From positions 124,001 to 188,000 of the forward strand of contig CAWFMF010000004.1 of assembly GCA_963816985.1 (NCBI GenBank): a stretch of DNA of 64,000 nt, read 5' to 3'. Each line of letters starts with the position of its first letter. Position 1 is the stretch's first letter. The stretch comes from JAIVJM01 sp963816985. GTDB taxonomy: Bacteria; Acidobacteriota; Blastocatellia; Pyrinomonadales; Pyrinomonadaceae. The notes below the pieces were generated by a model. That model saw only the letters and a program-made list of their open reading frames with translations, was not told the origin of the DNA and made no database searches. The translations under genes and the position numbers were made by a program. Below are positions 29,547-37,574 of the stretch, one piece after another.

Positions 29547-30302
29547 TCAACGTGCCTGCCGGATGCGCTCGCGCATCTCGCGGACGGCTTCGGCGAGCCC
29601 CGTGAAGACGGCGCGCGAGATGACGTTGTGGCCGATGTTGAACTCCGCGACTTCGGGGATGGCGGCGACCGCGCCGACGTTGCGGTAGGTGAGGCCGTGG
29701 CCGACGGCGACGACGAGGCCGTACTGCGCGGCGAGCGCCGCCGACTCGCGCAGGCGTCTGAGTTCCTCTTCCGCGCGCTCGCGCCCCTCGGCGTGGACGG
29801 CGCGCGAGCCGAGCGTGGCTTCCGCATAAGCCGAGGTGCAAAGTTCTATCTGCTGCGCGCCCGCCGCGCGCGAGGCTTCGAGCTGTCGCGGTTCGGGGTC
29901 AATGAAGAGGCTCACGAAGAGGCCGCCTTCTCGAAGTTCATCCACGGCGCGACGGACAGTCTCAAAGTTCCCGGCCACGTCCAGACCGCCCTCGGTCGTA
30001 ATCTCTTCGTCGCGCTCGGCGACGAGCGTCACGGCGTCGGGCCGCGCGTCGAGCGCGACGCGCATCATCTCCTCGGTCGCCGCCATCTCAAGGTTGAGGT
30101 AGGTCGTGACGACGCGCCGGAGCGTGTGGATGTCCTCGTCCTGAATGTGCCGCCGGTCGCCGCGCAGGTGGACGGTGATGCCGTCGGCCCCGGCCTGCTC
30201 GCAAAGAGTAGCCGCCGCCGCGACGCTCGGCTCCGGCGCGCGCCGCGCCTGCCGGACGGTCGCCACGTGGTCTATGTTGACGTTGAGTCGCGCGGTAGTC
30301 AT
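29547..30302 (-). CDS. pdxJ: Pyridoxine 5-phosphate synthase PdxJ
   Basis: The product has 251 residues. Family motifs are all present: RLNVNIDHVATVRQARR at the N-terminus, GADGITVHLRGDRRHIQDED with the phosphate- and substrate-binding His/Arg residues, YLNLEMAATEEM, PDAVTLVAERDEEITTEGG, SLFIDPEP, IELCTSAYAE, VAVGHGLTYRNV and EFNIGHNVISRAVF. The enzyme condenses 1-deoxyxylulose 5-phosphate with 3-amino-2-oxopropyl phosphate to give pyridoxine 5-phosphate, the last ring-forming step of the DXP-dependent vitamin B6 route. It is a single gene on the minus strand between a POTRA protein and a glycosyltransferase. Confidence 0.97.
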   Translation of the reverse strand: MTTARLNVNIDHVATVRQARRAPEPSVAAAATLCEQAGADGITVHLRGDRRHIQDEDIHTLRRVVTTYLNLEMAATEEMMRVALDARPDAVTLVAERDEEITTEGGLDVAGNFETVRRAVDELREGGLFVSLFIDPEPRQLEASRAAGAQQIELCTSAYAEATLGSRAVHAEGRERAEEELRRLRESAALAAQYGLVVAVGHGLTYRNVGAVAAIPEVAEFNIGHNVISRAVFTGLAEAVREMRERIRQAR

Positions 30303-30371
30303 GGGAGAAGCATAGGCGGAAACGGGACGGGCGCAAGTGCCATTTAAGTAAAGCGGCGACGTGCCATTCTC

Positions 30372-31226
30372 TTACAGTCTCATCCCGGCCAGCTCCGGCG
30401 AGACGTCGCTCTCGAACTCTTCGTCGCGGAGCGTCGGACGCTCGGCGCGGGCGCGGGCGGCGGCCTCGCGCGTCCTTTGGATGGCCTCGTCGTAGAGGCC
30501 GCGCTTCCAGTTGCGGCGTATCTCGCGCAGCTCGCCGAAGCCGTGGAGGCCGGTGCGGAAGCTGACCTTGCTGCCCTCGGCGTCGTCCCAGCGGACGGCG
30601 CGCTCATGGAGGCGGAGCCCCGCGCGGTGCGCGAGGTGGAGGAGTTCGACGTCGAAGCCGAAGCGGTCAATGAGCGCGCCCTCGACCAAGGGGCGGCAGA
30701 CGTCCATGCGGAACGCCTTGAAGCCGCACTGCGTGTCCCAGAACGGCAGCCCCGTCGCCATCCGCATGACGAGGTTGAAGACGCGACCACTCTGCTCGCG
30801 CTGCCACGGCTGGTGGACGCCGATGAGCGAGCGGTCGAGCGCGCGCGAGCCGAAGACGATGTCGTACTGTCCGGCGCGGATGGGCTCGACGAGCTTGGGG
30901 GCTTCGGTGATGGGAGTCGAAAGGTCGGCGTCGCTGAAGAGCGCGACGGGCGCGCGCGCCGCCAGCAGTCCCGCGCGCACGACGTAGCCCTTGCCGCGGT
31001 TCGGCGCTCCGCCGATGACACGCGCCTCGACGCGACCGCCCTTCGTGCGCGAGGCGAAAATCTCTTCCGAGACTTTCTTCGTCTCGTCGCGCGAGCCGTC
31101 GTCCACGACGATCAGCTCGCTCGCGCCCGGCTGCTCTTCGAGGTAGTCCAGAATCGTGCGCAAAGATTTGCCGATGCGCGTCGCCTCGTTGTAGGCGGGG
31201 ATGATGATGGAGAGGGATAAAGCCAT
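30372..31226 (-). CDS. Family 2 glycosyltransferase (dolichyl-phosphate glucosyltransferase-like)
   Basis: The ATG at 31226 gives 284 residues; an in-frame ATG at 31262 is possible. The GT-A fold is clear: SLSIIIPAYNEATRIG, ELIVVDDGSRDETKKV, nucleotide-sugar site ALFSDADLSTPI (the DxD motif) and FWDTQCGFKAF followed by DRFGFDVELLHLAH. This pattern is closest to dolichyl-phosphate beta-glucosyltransferase-like enzymes (ALG5 type), which load sugars on polyprenyl-phosphate carriers. There is no membrane helix. It is followed on the same strand by pdxJ and preceded 40 bases upstream by a methyltransferase gene, so the two may share a transcript. Confidence 0.88.
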   Translation of the reverse strand: MALSLSIIIPAYNEATRIGKSLRTILDYLEEQPGASELIVVDDGSRDETKKVSEEIFASRTKGGRVEARVIGGAPNRGKGYVVRAGLLAARAPVALFSDADLSTPITEAPKLVEPIRAGQYDIVFGSRALDRSLIGVHQPWQREQSGRVFNLVMRMATGLPFWDTQCGFKAFRMDVCRPLVEGALIDRFGFDVELLHLAHRAGLRLHERAVRWDDAEGSKVSFRTGLHGFGELREIRRNWKRGLYDEAIQRTREAAARARAERPTLRDEEFESDVSPELAGMRL

Positions 31227-31266
31227 CTGATTTTCTGAGAGCCCGTGAGCAGAAAGCCTCACGGCG

Positions 31267-31974
31267 TCATTTTCGTCGCTTGATTTCGAGCCACGACTGG
31301 CCGTAGGTCTTGTCCCGACCGAGTTCCGAGACGCTCAGCCCTCGGCGGTCGCACTCGGCCTTGATCCAGCGGAGGCTGTGATGGATGCAGCCGGGCACGT
31401 CCGACTCGTGACTCGTCCCGTACCACTCTTCGCCCTGATAGTCCGGCTTCCCCCAGCCCGACGGGAGGTAGCTCGTGAGAAACGCCGCGCCGGGTCGAGA
31501 GTCGCGGACGAACGAGTCGAGCGTCAAACGTATCTGCCGCTTCGAGGCGTGCGTCCAGATCGAGTAGGCGATGAAGAAGTCGAACTTCTCGCCGAAGACC
31601 GACGTGTCGAAATGCGGGTTGGTGTCGAAGCGCGGTCGCTTGGCGGCCAACGTCTCCGGCTCCAAGATGGTGTTGACGCCCATCTCCAGCCGCCCCGCGT
31701 GGGGCTCGATCCCGCAGTAGCCGTCGGGGTCTAAGAAATGAATCAGCCAGTAGCCGCCGCGCAGCACCCCGCAGCCGAGGTCTGCGACCTTCGAGGCGGG
31801 GTTCAGGCCCGCCGAGCGCATGTAGCTTAAAAGCTCGCGGCCACCCTCCGCAAAACCCTGAATCGGGACGCCGAGGAACCCTTCCGCGCCCAACATCTCG
31901 GCCCTCTCCTGTAAGCTCACCCCGCGTCCCCCATCACATTTGTTCGTCCCGCGCGGTCGGGAAAGGGGGTTCAC
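31267..31974 (-). CDS. SAM-dependent methyltransferase of class I
   Basis: The product has 235 residues. Motif I is VADLGCGVLRGGYWLI, with the SAM-binding glycines, near residue 65. The Asp/Glu of motif II is in CGIEPHAGRLEMG. FDFFIAYSIWTHASKRQI is motif IV, and SYLPSGWGKPDYQGEEWYG follows. This combination matches a subset of class I methyltransferases often found next to glycosyltransferases and polysaccharide genes; the substrate is unknown. The start region has no strong ribosome site. It is divergent from the S41 protease gene. Confidence 0.85.
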   Translation of the reverse strand: MNPLSRPRGTNKCDGGRGVSLQERAEMLGAEGFLGVPIQGFAEGGRELLSYMRSAGLNPASKVADLGCGVLRGGYWLIHFLDPDGYCGIEPHAGRLEMGVNTILEPETLAAKRPRFDTNPHFDTSVFGEKFDFFIAYSIWTHASKRQIRLTLDSFVRDSRPGAAFLTSYLPSGWGKPDYQGEEWYGTSHESDVPGCIHHSLRWIKAECDRRGLSVSELGRDKTYGQSWLEIKRRK

Positions 31975-32126
31975 TTCAGAGACGCCCCGGCCCTCCGCGA
32001 GCCAGAGAATATAGCACGGAGACGCCGCCCGTCGCCCGTCGCGGCTGCGCCCGCGCGGCGCTTCGGTGGTAAAATTCTTTCTGGCCGCGCGGTCGGGTCG
32101 CGGCAGAAGGATTTTCGGAGCAACAC

Positions 32127-33830
32127 ATGAGCACCAAGACTTTCGTCCGCATCGCCGCCGTCCTCCTCCTCGCCGCCGCCACGCTCGTCGGCGGCATCCG
32201 CGGCTTCAGCCGCATCGAGGGCAGCAGCGACCACATCGAGTCGGCCTACACCGAGGCGCTCTCGGTCGTCACCGAGAACTACGCGGACGAGGTGGACTAC
32301 GACAAGGCGGGCGAGGCCGCCATTCAGGGGATGCTCTCGACGCTCGACCCGCACTCGAACTTCTTTACGAAGGCCGAGTACCAGAGGCTCATGCAGGATC
32401 AGGAGTCGCGCTTCACGGGCATCGGCGTCTCCATCCTCCGGCGGCGCGACGGCGTCTACGTCCAGACGCCGCTCGAAGGCACTCCGGCGGCGAAGGCGGG
32501 TCTGCGCTTCGGCGACCGCATCGTCGAGGTGGACGGACGTGACGCGCGCAACTGGACGACGCCCGAAGTCTCGAAGGCCGTGCGCGGCCCCGAAGGCGAG
32601 CGCGTGATTATCAAAATCGAGCGCGCCGGGGCGAACGCGCCGCAGTTCTACACCATCGTCCGCGGCTCCGTCCCGCAGCCCTCCATCCGCAACACCTTCA
32701 TGGCCCGCCCCGGCGTCGGCTACATCGGGATGACGGGCGGCTTCACGCAGACGACCTCCGACGAGTTGAAGCAGGCGCTCGACAATCTTCGGCGCGAGGG
32801 GATGCAGCAGGTCATCCTCGACCTGCGGAACAACCCCGGCGGGCTGCTCGGCCAGTCCATCGAAGTGGCGAGCCAGTTCATCGAGCGCGGCAAATCAATC
32901 GTCTCGGTGCGCGGGCGCGGCGGCGAGGCCGACCGCGAGTATAAGAGCACGACGAGCGAGCCCGTCCAGTACCCTCTGGTCGTCCTCATCAACCGCAACT
33001 CGGCCTCGGCCTCCGAGATCGTCGCCGGGGCCGTGCAGGATCACGGGCGCGGCATCCTCGTCGGCGAGACGAGCTTCGGCAAGGGTCTCGTCCAGAAGGT
33101 CTTCCAACTGCCCTACGGCGCGGGCCTCACTCTGACGACGGCGAAATACTACACGCCTTACGGTCGCCTGATTCAGCGCGAGTACACGGGCGGCTCGTTC
33201 TACGACTACTACACGCGCCACGGCGTTGACGCCGGGCCGACGCCGCAGACTCCGCAGCAGCCGACTACACCGGCGACTCCCGGCGCGGCGGCGACCGACG
33301 TGCCGACGCCCCTGCCCACGCCGCAGGCGACGCCTTCGGGGCCGGCCATCAAGACGGCGGCGGGCCGAGTCTTCTACGGCGGCGGCGGCATCACGCCCGA
33401 CCACGAAGTTAAGCCGCTCGACTTGACCGTCCCGGCGCGCGCGCGCGTCTTCGAGGAGTCTTTCTTCTTCGTCCGCGCGCTCGTCGCCGGGCAGGTTCCG
33501 GGGTTCGAGTCTTACCGTCTCAACGCCGGGCCGCAATACGGTCGCTACCCGCGCCCGACCGAGTTCCCCGTCAACGACAAGCTCCTCGAAGCCTTCCGCG
33601 CCTTCGTCCGCAAAGACCCGGAGGCCGGGCTCGGCATGAAGCAGATAGAAGCCGAGCTTGACTACGTGAAGCTTCGCCTGCGCGAAGACCTCATCACCGC
33701 CGCCTACGGCACGGACGCCGCCGGTCGTTTCCTCCTTGAGAGCGATCCCCAACTGCTCCGCGCCCTCGAACTCATCCCCGAAGCGCGCGCGCTCGCCGAG
33801 ACCGCCCGCCGGGCCGAAGGCGCGGAGTAA
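32127..33830 (+). CDS. S41 family C-terminal processing protease
   Basis: The product has 567 residues. An N-terminal anchor (about 5-24) is followed by SDHIESAYTEALSVVTENYAD. A PDZ domain covers about 90-175 (TGIGVSILRR, GTPAAKAGLRFGDRIVEVDG). The S41 catalytic domain covers about 180-365, with QVILDLRNNPGGLL, the catalytic Ser in RNSASASEIVAG and the catalytic Lys in GETSFGKGLVQK. A Pro/Thr-rich loop (about 375-415) and a helical C-terminal domain follow. CtpA-type proteases trim or degrade periplasmic proteins from the C-terminus. A TAAAAT box lies at 32070-32075 upstream. The stop is 10 bases before a 39-bp perfect heptamer hairpin. Confidence 0.96.
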   Translation: MSTKTFVRIAAVLLLAAATLVGGIRGFSRIEGSSDHIESAYTEALSVVTENYADEVDYDKAGEAAIQGMLSTLDPHSNFFTKAEYQRLMQDQESRFTGIGVSILRRRDGVYVQTPLEGTPAAKAGLRFGDRIVEVDGRDARNWTTPEVSKAVRGPEGERVIIKIERAGANAPQFYTIVRGSVPQPSIRNTFMARPGVGYIGMTGGFTQTTSDELKQALDNLRREGMQQVILDLRNNPGGLLGQSIEVASQFIERGKSIVSVRGRGGEADREYKSTTSEPVQYPLVVLINRNSASASEIVAGAVQDHGRGILVGETSFGKGLVQKVFQLPYGAGLTLTTAKYYTPYGRLIQREYTGGSFYDYYTRHGVDAGPTPQTPQQPTTPATPGAAATDVPTPLPTPQATPSGPAIKTAAGRVFYGGGGITPDHEVKPLDLTVPARARVFEESFFFVRALVAGQVPGFESYRLNAGPQYGRYPRPTEFPVNDKLLEAFRAFVRKDPEAGLGMKQIEAELDYVKLRLREDLITAAYGTDAAGRFLLESDPQLLRALELIPEARALAETARRAEGAE

Positions 33831-33840
33831 GCACACCGAT

Positions 33841-33929
33841 AAAAGCCGTAAACCGTGAATCGTCAATCGTGACAAGTAAGAACTCGGTTTTTACTTGTCA
33901 CGATTGACGATTCACGGTTTACGGCTTTT
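33841..33929. repeat. Heptamer-repeat hairpin, perfect 39-bp arms
   Basis: 33841-33879 pairs perfectly with 33891-33929, loop 11 bases. Units after GCC are GTAAACC, GTGAATC, GTCAATC, GTGACAA. A-runs precede it and T-runs follow it, so it is terminator-like in both directions, between two convergent genes. Confidence 0.92.
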
Positions 33930-33946
33930 GACGGCCTTTCTTTGAC

Positions 33947-35353
33947 TCAGGCCGTGTCAGTCTTCAAGAACTTGAGCGGCGAGTCGGCGAGCAGCGCTCC
34001 TAAATCCTCGCGCTTCTGCGCCGTGGCCTTCCTCATCTTCTCGAGCTTGAAGGCCGGGTATCCGTTGTCGCTCAACTGACGGATGACGGCCTCCGATTCG
34101 TCGAAGAATTGTCGGGCCTTGTCGCCGTCGCCCGTGCCGAGATAGGCCTCGCCCATCGTCGCCAGCACCCAGGACTTTTCCTCCAGATGTTCGTTCAACT
34201 CGCGCTTCGCGGCGGCGGTCGCCCCGCCCGGCGGCTTCGTCTCCGCGAGCCAACGCTCGCAGGCGGGGATGACCTCGCGGCGGATGCGCTGCGCGAGGAT
34301 GAAGTCGGCGACGGCCTCGGCGTGGTCTTCGGAGAGCGAGGCGCGGACGTTGCGGAGGAACGCCTCGTGGATGCCGTTGAAGTAGTCGCGGCGGAGGTTG
34401 AAGCTGCGTTCGTAGCCGCGCAACGCTTCGTCGAGGTGACTCTTGTCGCCCGTCAACTTCCACAGTCGTTCGTGGACGGTTCCCCACAGTCCGAGCGTCC
34501 ACGGGTCGTCCGAGACTTCCGGGCGCAGCGTCTTCAGAAGCTCAAGCGCGTCTTCGAACGCCTGCCGCGGCGTCGGCTTCCCGCTCTTGAAGGTGGCGAC
34601 GACGAGGCGGTGCGTGACGTACGTGTCGCCGGGCCTCATCAGTCGCACGGCGGCGAGCATCGTCTTGGCCGTCTCGAAGTCGCCCTTCCGCTGCGCGTCC
34701 TCGATCTGCTCCATCATCGCGCTGTGAGTCTCGGTGGGAGCCCCCGGCCTCGCGTCGCCGTTACTCGTACTCCGGTCAACGCCGAGCGCGGTGTCCATCT
34801 CCCGCCCGGCTTCGGCGGCCTCCTCGTCGCTGAGGGTCGGCGGCTTGAGCCTCCTCAGGAAAGTGTAGACGGGGCTGTCGCCGTCGGGCGGCTGCTTGGC
34901 GAGGATTTCGGTGACGGCCTTCTTGAGTTCCCCACGGAAGCGCACCACCTCCTCGAAGTCTATCCCCGGGCCGAGGTGCTTGTACTGCCGGATGACGATG
35001 TGGCCGAGGTCGAAGGGGAACTTGAATTGGTCTTCGGCGATGATGATGGTCGTGTGCGGGCGCAGGGCGTGGCGCACGCCGAGTTCGTAGAAGGCGTTGG
35101 CGTTCGCGGTCGAGAGGTCGGCGATGACGACATCCGCCTTCAGCAGTTGCTCGTACATCGGCACGTCAATCTGGCCGGAGTGGACGATCTCGTCGGCGCG
35201 CACGCACTTGAGGCCCGCCTCTTCGACGGCGGGCTTGATGACGTTGCGGTAGGTCTTGTCGAGGTCGAGTTGACGTTTGGGCTCGGACTGGAAGTCGGTC
35301 TTGACGCCGAACCCCATGACGACGAAGCAGGTTCCCTTGACGTTCTCGGACAT
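33947..35353 (-). CDS. TRAFs-binding-domain protein with deoxyribosyltransferase/TIR-like N-domain
   Basis: The product has 468 residues. The N-terminal 165 residues form a Rossmann-like domain of the nucleoside 2-deoxyribosyltransferase/TIR-like group: TCFVVMGFGVKTD, TYRNVIKPAVEEAGL, ADVVIADLSTANANAFYELG and IIAEDQFKFPFDL. The middle and C-terminal part (about 200-468) is a helical-repeat region that matches the MAP3K TRAFs-binding domain known from bacterial homologues (DDPWTLGLWGTVHERLWK, RRDYFNGIHEAFL, YLGTGDGDKARQFF). These proteins have no settled function; the N-domain suggests nucleotide or NAD processing, the C-domain protein binding. It is alone between a heptamer hairpin and rlmI. 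Confidence 0.8.
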   Translation of the reverse strand: MSENVKGTCFVVMGFGVKTDFQSEPKRQLDLDKTYRNVIKPAVEEAGLKCVRADEIVHSGQIDVPMYEQLLKADVVIADLSTANANAFYELGVRHALRPHTTIIIAEDQFKFPFDLGHIVIRQYKHLGPGIDFEEVVRFRGELKKAVTEILAKQPPDGDSPVYTFLRRLKPPTLSDEEAAEAGREMDTALGVDRSTSNGDARPGAPTETHSAMMEQIEDAQRKGDFETAKTMLAAVRLMRPGDTYVTHRLVVATFKSGKPTPRQAFEDALELLKTLRPEVSDDPWTLGLWGTVHERLWKLTGDKSHLDEALRGYERSFNLRRDYFNGIHEAFLRNVRASLSEDHAEAVADFILAQRIRREVIPACERWLAETKPPGGATAAAKRELNEHLEEKSWVLATMGEAYLGTGDGDKARQFFDESEAVIRQLSDNGYPAFKLEKMRKATAQKREDLGALLADSPLKFLKTDTA

Positions 35354-35413
35354 GGCGCTCCTCCTTCGGTGAAGCTGGTAAGGATTTCAAAAGCGGAGAC
35401 TACTGGCCCGTGC

Positions 35414-36583
35414 TCATTCGATGACGCGCGCGACGACGCACTTCAAGTAGAGCGTTTCGGGGACGCCGACGAGGACGGGGTGGTCGCGCGACTGCGTGCG
35501 GCGCTCGACTATCTGGACTCGTCGACGCGCGTCCGCCGCCGCCTCGGTGATGACTTCGAGGAACATCTGCTCGCTCATGTGGTACGAGCAGGTGCAGGTG
35601 ACGAGGACGCCGCCCGCGTCGAGCAGCTTCAGGGCGCGCAGGTTTATCTCCTTGTAGCCGCGCGCCGCCGCCGGCACGCTCGCGCGGTTCTTGGCGAAGG
35701 CTGGCGGGTCGAGCACCACGGTCTGGAAACGCTCGCCCGCCTCCTCCATCCCGCGCAAAGCGTCGAAGACGTTGGCCTCGCGGAACTCGACGTTCGACGC
35801 GCCGTTCAGCTCGGCGTTGCGGCGCGCGGCGGCGACGGCCTCAGCCGACACGTCGAGCCCGACGACGCTCTCGCACGCGGGCGCGATGCTCAAGGCGAAG
35901 CCGCCGTTGAAGGTGAAGCAGTCGAGCGCGCGGCCCCGCGCGTAAGAGCGCGCCGCGAGGTGGTTCTCGCGTTGGTCTAAGAACGCGCCCGTCTTCTGCC
36001 CGCCGAGGGGCGAGACTTGAAAGCGCACGCCGTGCTGCGAGACTTCAAGCTCCGTGGGCGGCTCGCCGGAGAGCACGCCCGCCTGCATCGGCAAGCCTTC
36101 GAGCATCCGCACGCGCACGTCGTTGCGCTCGACGACAGCGCGCGCGCCCGTCTCCTCGACGAGCAGCTCCGCGAGCATCCCCTTGAGCGCCTCAGTCCCC
36201 TGCGAGAGCGTCTGCAAGACCAGCACGTCGGCGTAGCGGTCAACGATGAGCGAGGGCAGGAGGTCGCCTTCGGAGTAGACGAGCCGGTAGGCGTCCGCTT
36301 CTTTATCAATCCCCGCGCGCCGCGCCAACGACTCGCGCAGTCGGCGACGCCACCACTCCCTGTCAATCTCCTCGTCCCTGTGTGTCAGGAGCCGCAAAGC
36401 AATCTCGGAGCGGTCGCTGTAGAACGCGTGCGCGACGAAGCGCCCGCGCTCGTCGCGCACGCGCACGACCGAGCCGCCGCGCGCGCCGCCCGCGTCCCGC
36501 ACGTCGCTGCGGTAAATCCAGAGGTGGCCGCCGCGCGCGCGCTCGGCCCCGCGCCGGTTGATGGTGACGAAAGATTGGCTCAT
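35414..36583 (-). CDS. rlmI: 23S rRNA (cytosine-5) methyltransferase RlmI type
   Basis: The product has 389 residues. The N-terminal PUA domain (about 1-75: INRRGAERARGGHLWIYRSD) precedes an EEHGWLLD-like region and a class I methyltransferase: LDCFTFNGGFAL (motif I), VVGLDVSAEAV, NVEFREANVFD, the catalytic VVLDPPAFAKNR and VTCTCSYHMSEQMF with the catalytic Cys. It would form m5C in 23S rRNA with SAM as donor. The match with RlmI is by domain order; other RsmB-like family members are excluded by the PUA domain. It has no operon partner on the same strand. A ribosome site is not obvious (AGCCAATC follows the ATG). Confidence 0.93.
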   Translation of the reverse strand: MSQSFVTINRRGAERARGGHLWIYRSDVRDAGGARGGSVVRVRDERGRFVAHAFYSDRSEIALRLLTHRDEEIDREWWRRRLRESLARRAGIDKEADAYRLVYSEGDLLPSLIVDRYADVLVLQTLSQGTEALKGMLAELLVEETGARAVVERNDVRVRMLEGLPMQAGVLSGEPPTELEVSQHGVRFQVSPLGGQKTGAFLDQRENHLAARSYARGRALDCFTFNGGFALSIAPACESVVGLDVSAEAVAAARRNAELNGASNVEFREANVFDALRGMEEAGERFQTVVLDPPAFAKNRASVPAAARGYKEINLRALKLLDAGGVLVTCTCSYHMSEQMFLEVITEAAADARRRVQIVERRTQSRDHPVLVGVPETLYLKCVVARVIE

Positions 36584-36659
36584 TTACTCATCCACCCGTT
36601 GACTCGTTTGTTTCGGCGGCTCATTGAAACATTAATCCGGCGAGACATTCAAATGAGGA

Positions 36660-36735
36660 GTCGGAACCGCCTGCGGTAGCGGGTGGGTGTCGGCGGCGAG
36701 AGCAAGACCCACCCGCTACCGCGGGCGGTTCCGAC
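36660..36735. repeat. Dispersed palindrome family, copy 3 (diverged)
   Basis: 29-bp arms (36660-36688 with 36707-36735) with one mismatch. The core GGAACCGCCTGCGGTAGCGG resembles copies 1 and 2 but the arm ends differ. It lies between the divergent rlmI and peroxiredoxin genes. Confidence 0.8.
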
Positions 36736-36742
36736 AGCGGCC

Positions 36743-36771
36743 TTGAAATAGTGCGGCAATGGTTGTAGCCT
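36743..36771 (+). promoter_or_regulatory. Candidate sigma-70 promoter of the peroxiredoxin gene
   Basis: TTGAAA (36743-36748), 17-base spacer, TAGCCT (36766-36771), about 60 bases before the ATG. Confidence 0.45.
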
Positions 36772-36831
36772 TACGGGCGTTCGCCCCCCTTAAAACTTAA
36801 TTCTTCGGAAGATGAGGAGGTGTATCTCTCT

Positions 36832-37296
36832 ATGCCTGAAGTCGGAGACATGGCCCCGGACTTCGAGCTGAAGAGCAGTCTTGCGCAAGACAAGACGGTT
36901 CGGCTCTCGGAGTTTCGCGGCAACAACAACGTCGTCATCGCTTTCTACCCGCTCGCGTGGACGCCCGTCTGAACGGCGCAGATGCCTGCGTACGAGGCCG
37001 ACCTCGAACGCTTCAAAGGCTACGATGCCCAGGTCTTGGGCATCTCCGTTGACAGCGTCCCGTCCAACGCCGCCTGGGCCAAGAGCCTCGGCGGTCTCAC
37101 CTACGACCTCCTCAGCGACTTCGAGCCGAAGGGCGAAGTGGCCCGCGCGTTCGGCGCTTACCGCGAAGGCGACGGCATCTCGGAACGCGCCATCTTCATC
37201 GTGGACAAGGAGGGCCGCATCGCCTTCAAAGACATCCACGACATCGGCGACCAGCCCGACAACGAAGACCTCTTCGAAGTGCTCCGCAAGCTCTGA
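36832..37296 (+). CDS. Probable selenocysteine-containing peroxiredoxin (AhpE-like)
   Basis: A continuous frame of 154 residues runs from ATG 36832 (GGAGGTG upstream) to TGA 37294-37296 and contains one internal TGA at 36970-36972 (codon 47). Both sides are peroxiredoxin: VGDMAPDFELKSS and VVIAFYPLAWTPV before it, then TAQMPAYEADLERF, VLGISVDSVPSNAAWAKS, LLSDFEPKGEVARAFG and RAIFIVDKEGRIAF after it. The TGA falls exactly where the peroxidatic Cys sits (PxxxTxxC), so it most likely encodes selenocysteine. No cysteine exists elsewhere, making it a one-Sec enzyme that needs an external thiol reductant. The alternative is a nonsense mutation or restart at Met 36982, which would lack the active site. 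Confidence 0.85.
36973..37012 (+). promoter_or_regulatory. Candidate bacterial SECIS hairpin
   Basis: Directly after the in-frame TGA, CGAGG (36993-36997) pairs with CCTCG (37002-37006) around a CCGA loop that starts 25 bases past the TGA, within the usual bacterial distance. A second small stem (GCGCAG/CTGCGT) lies closer to the TGA. Short stems like this are common in GC-rich DNA, so support is moderate. Confidence 0.35.
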
Positions 37297-37336
37297 AGCC
37301 GAGGCGCGCGCTCTCGACTAACGAAACCGCACGGGC

Positions 37337-37398
37337 GGGCCGCATCCCACAAGAGGCGACTCGGAAATTCGCCTCCGGGGTGCGGCCCGTGAAGTTTT
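37337..37398 (+). terminator. Hairpin terminator after the peroxiredoxin
   Basis: 37337-37348 pairs with 37377-37388 (one G-U), an inner stem GAGGCGA/TCGCCTC (37353-37359 with 37369-37375) continues it, and GTTTTAG follows. Confidence 0.7.
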
Positions 37399-37415
37399 AG
37401 AGATAAAATCGGCGT

Positions 37416-37547
37416 ATGAAGAACGGCAAATCTTTCTTCAAGACCGAGGCCGTGCTGAACGTCGTCGTCCACTACGGCTTGCTCTTGCTGAGCTTGCTGG
37501 CGCTCCTCTTCTCGCTGCTCGTCGGCTGGCTGGGGGGCCGGGGCTGA
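37416..37547 (+). CDS. 43-residue single-helix membrane protein
   Basis: A short open frame from ATG 37416 to TGA 37545-37547. After a charged start (MKNGKSFFKTEAVLN) comes one strong membrane helix (HYGLLLLSLLALLFSLLVGW) and a Gly-rich end (LGGRG). It sits between the peroxiredoxin and the GrdB-like gene, 27 bases before the latter, in the same direction. No family is recognised. Codon use is GC-rich like its neighbours. A purine-rich site before the ATG is weak (AGATAAAATCGGCGT). Confidence 0.55.
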   Translation: MKNGKSFFKTEAVLNVVVHYGLLLLSLLALLFSLLVGWLGGRG

Positions 37548-37574
37548 GCGGCGGCGCGGAAGGTTCTCAGGCGT

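Noticed and set aside
36982..37296. Shorter peroxiredoxin starting after the TGA
   Set aside because: It would lack the active site and the conserved N-terminus that is present in frame upstream of the TGA.
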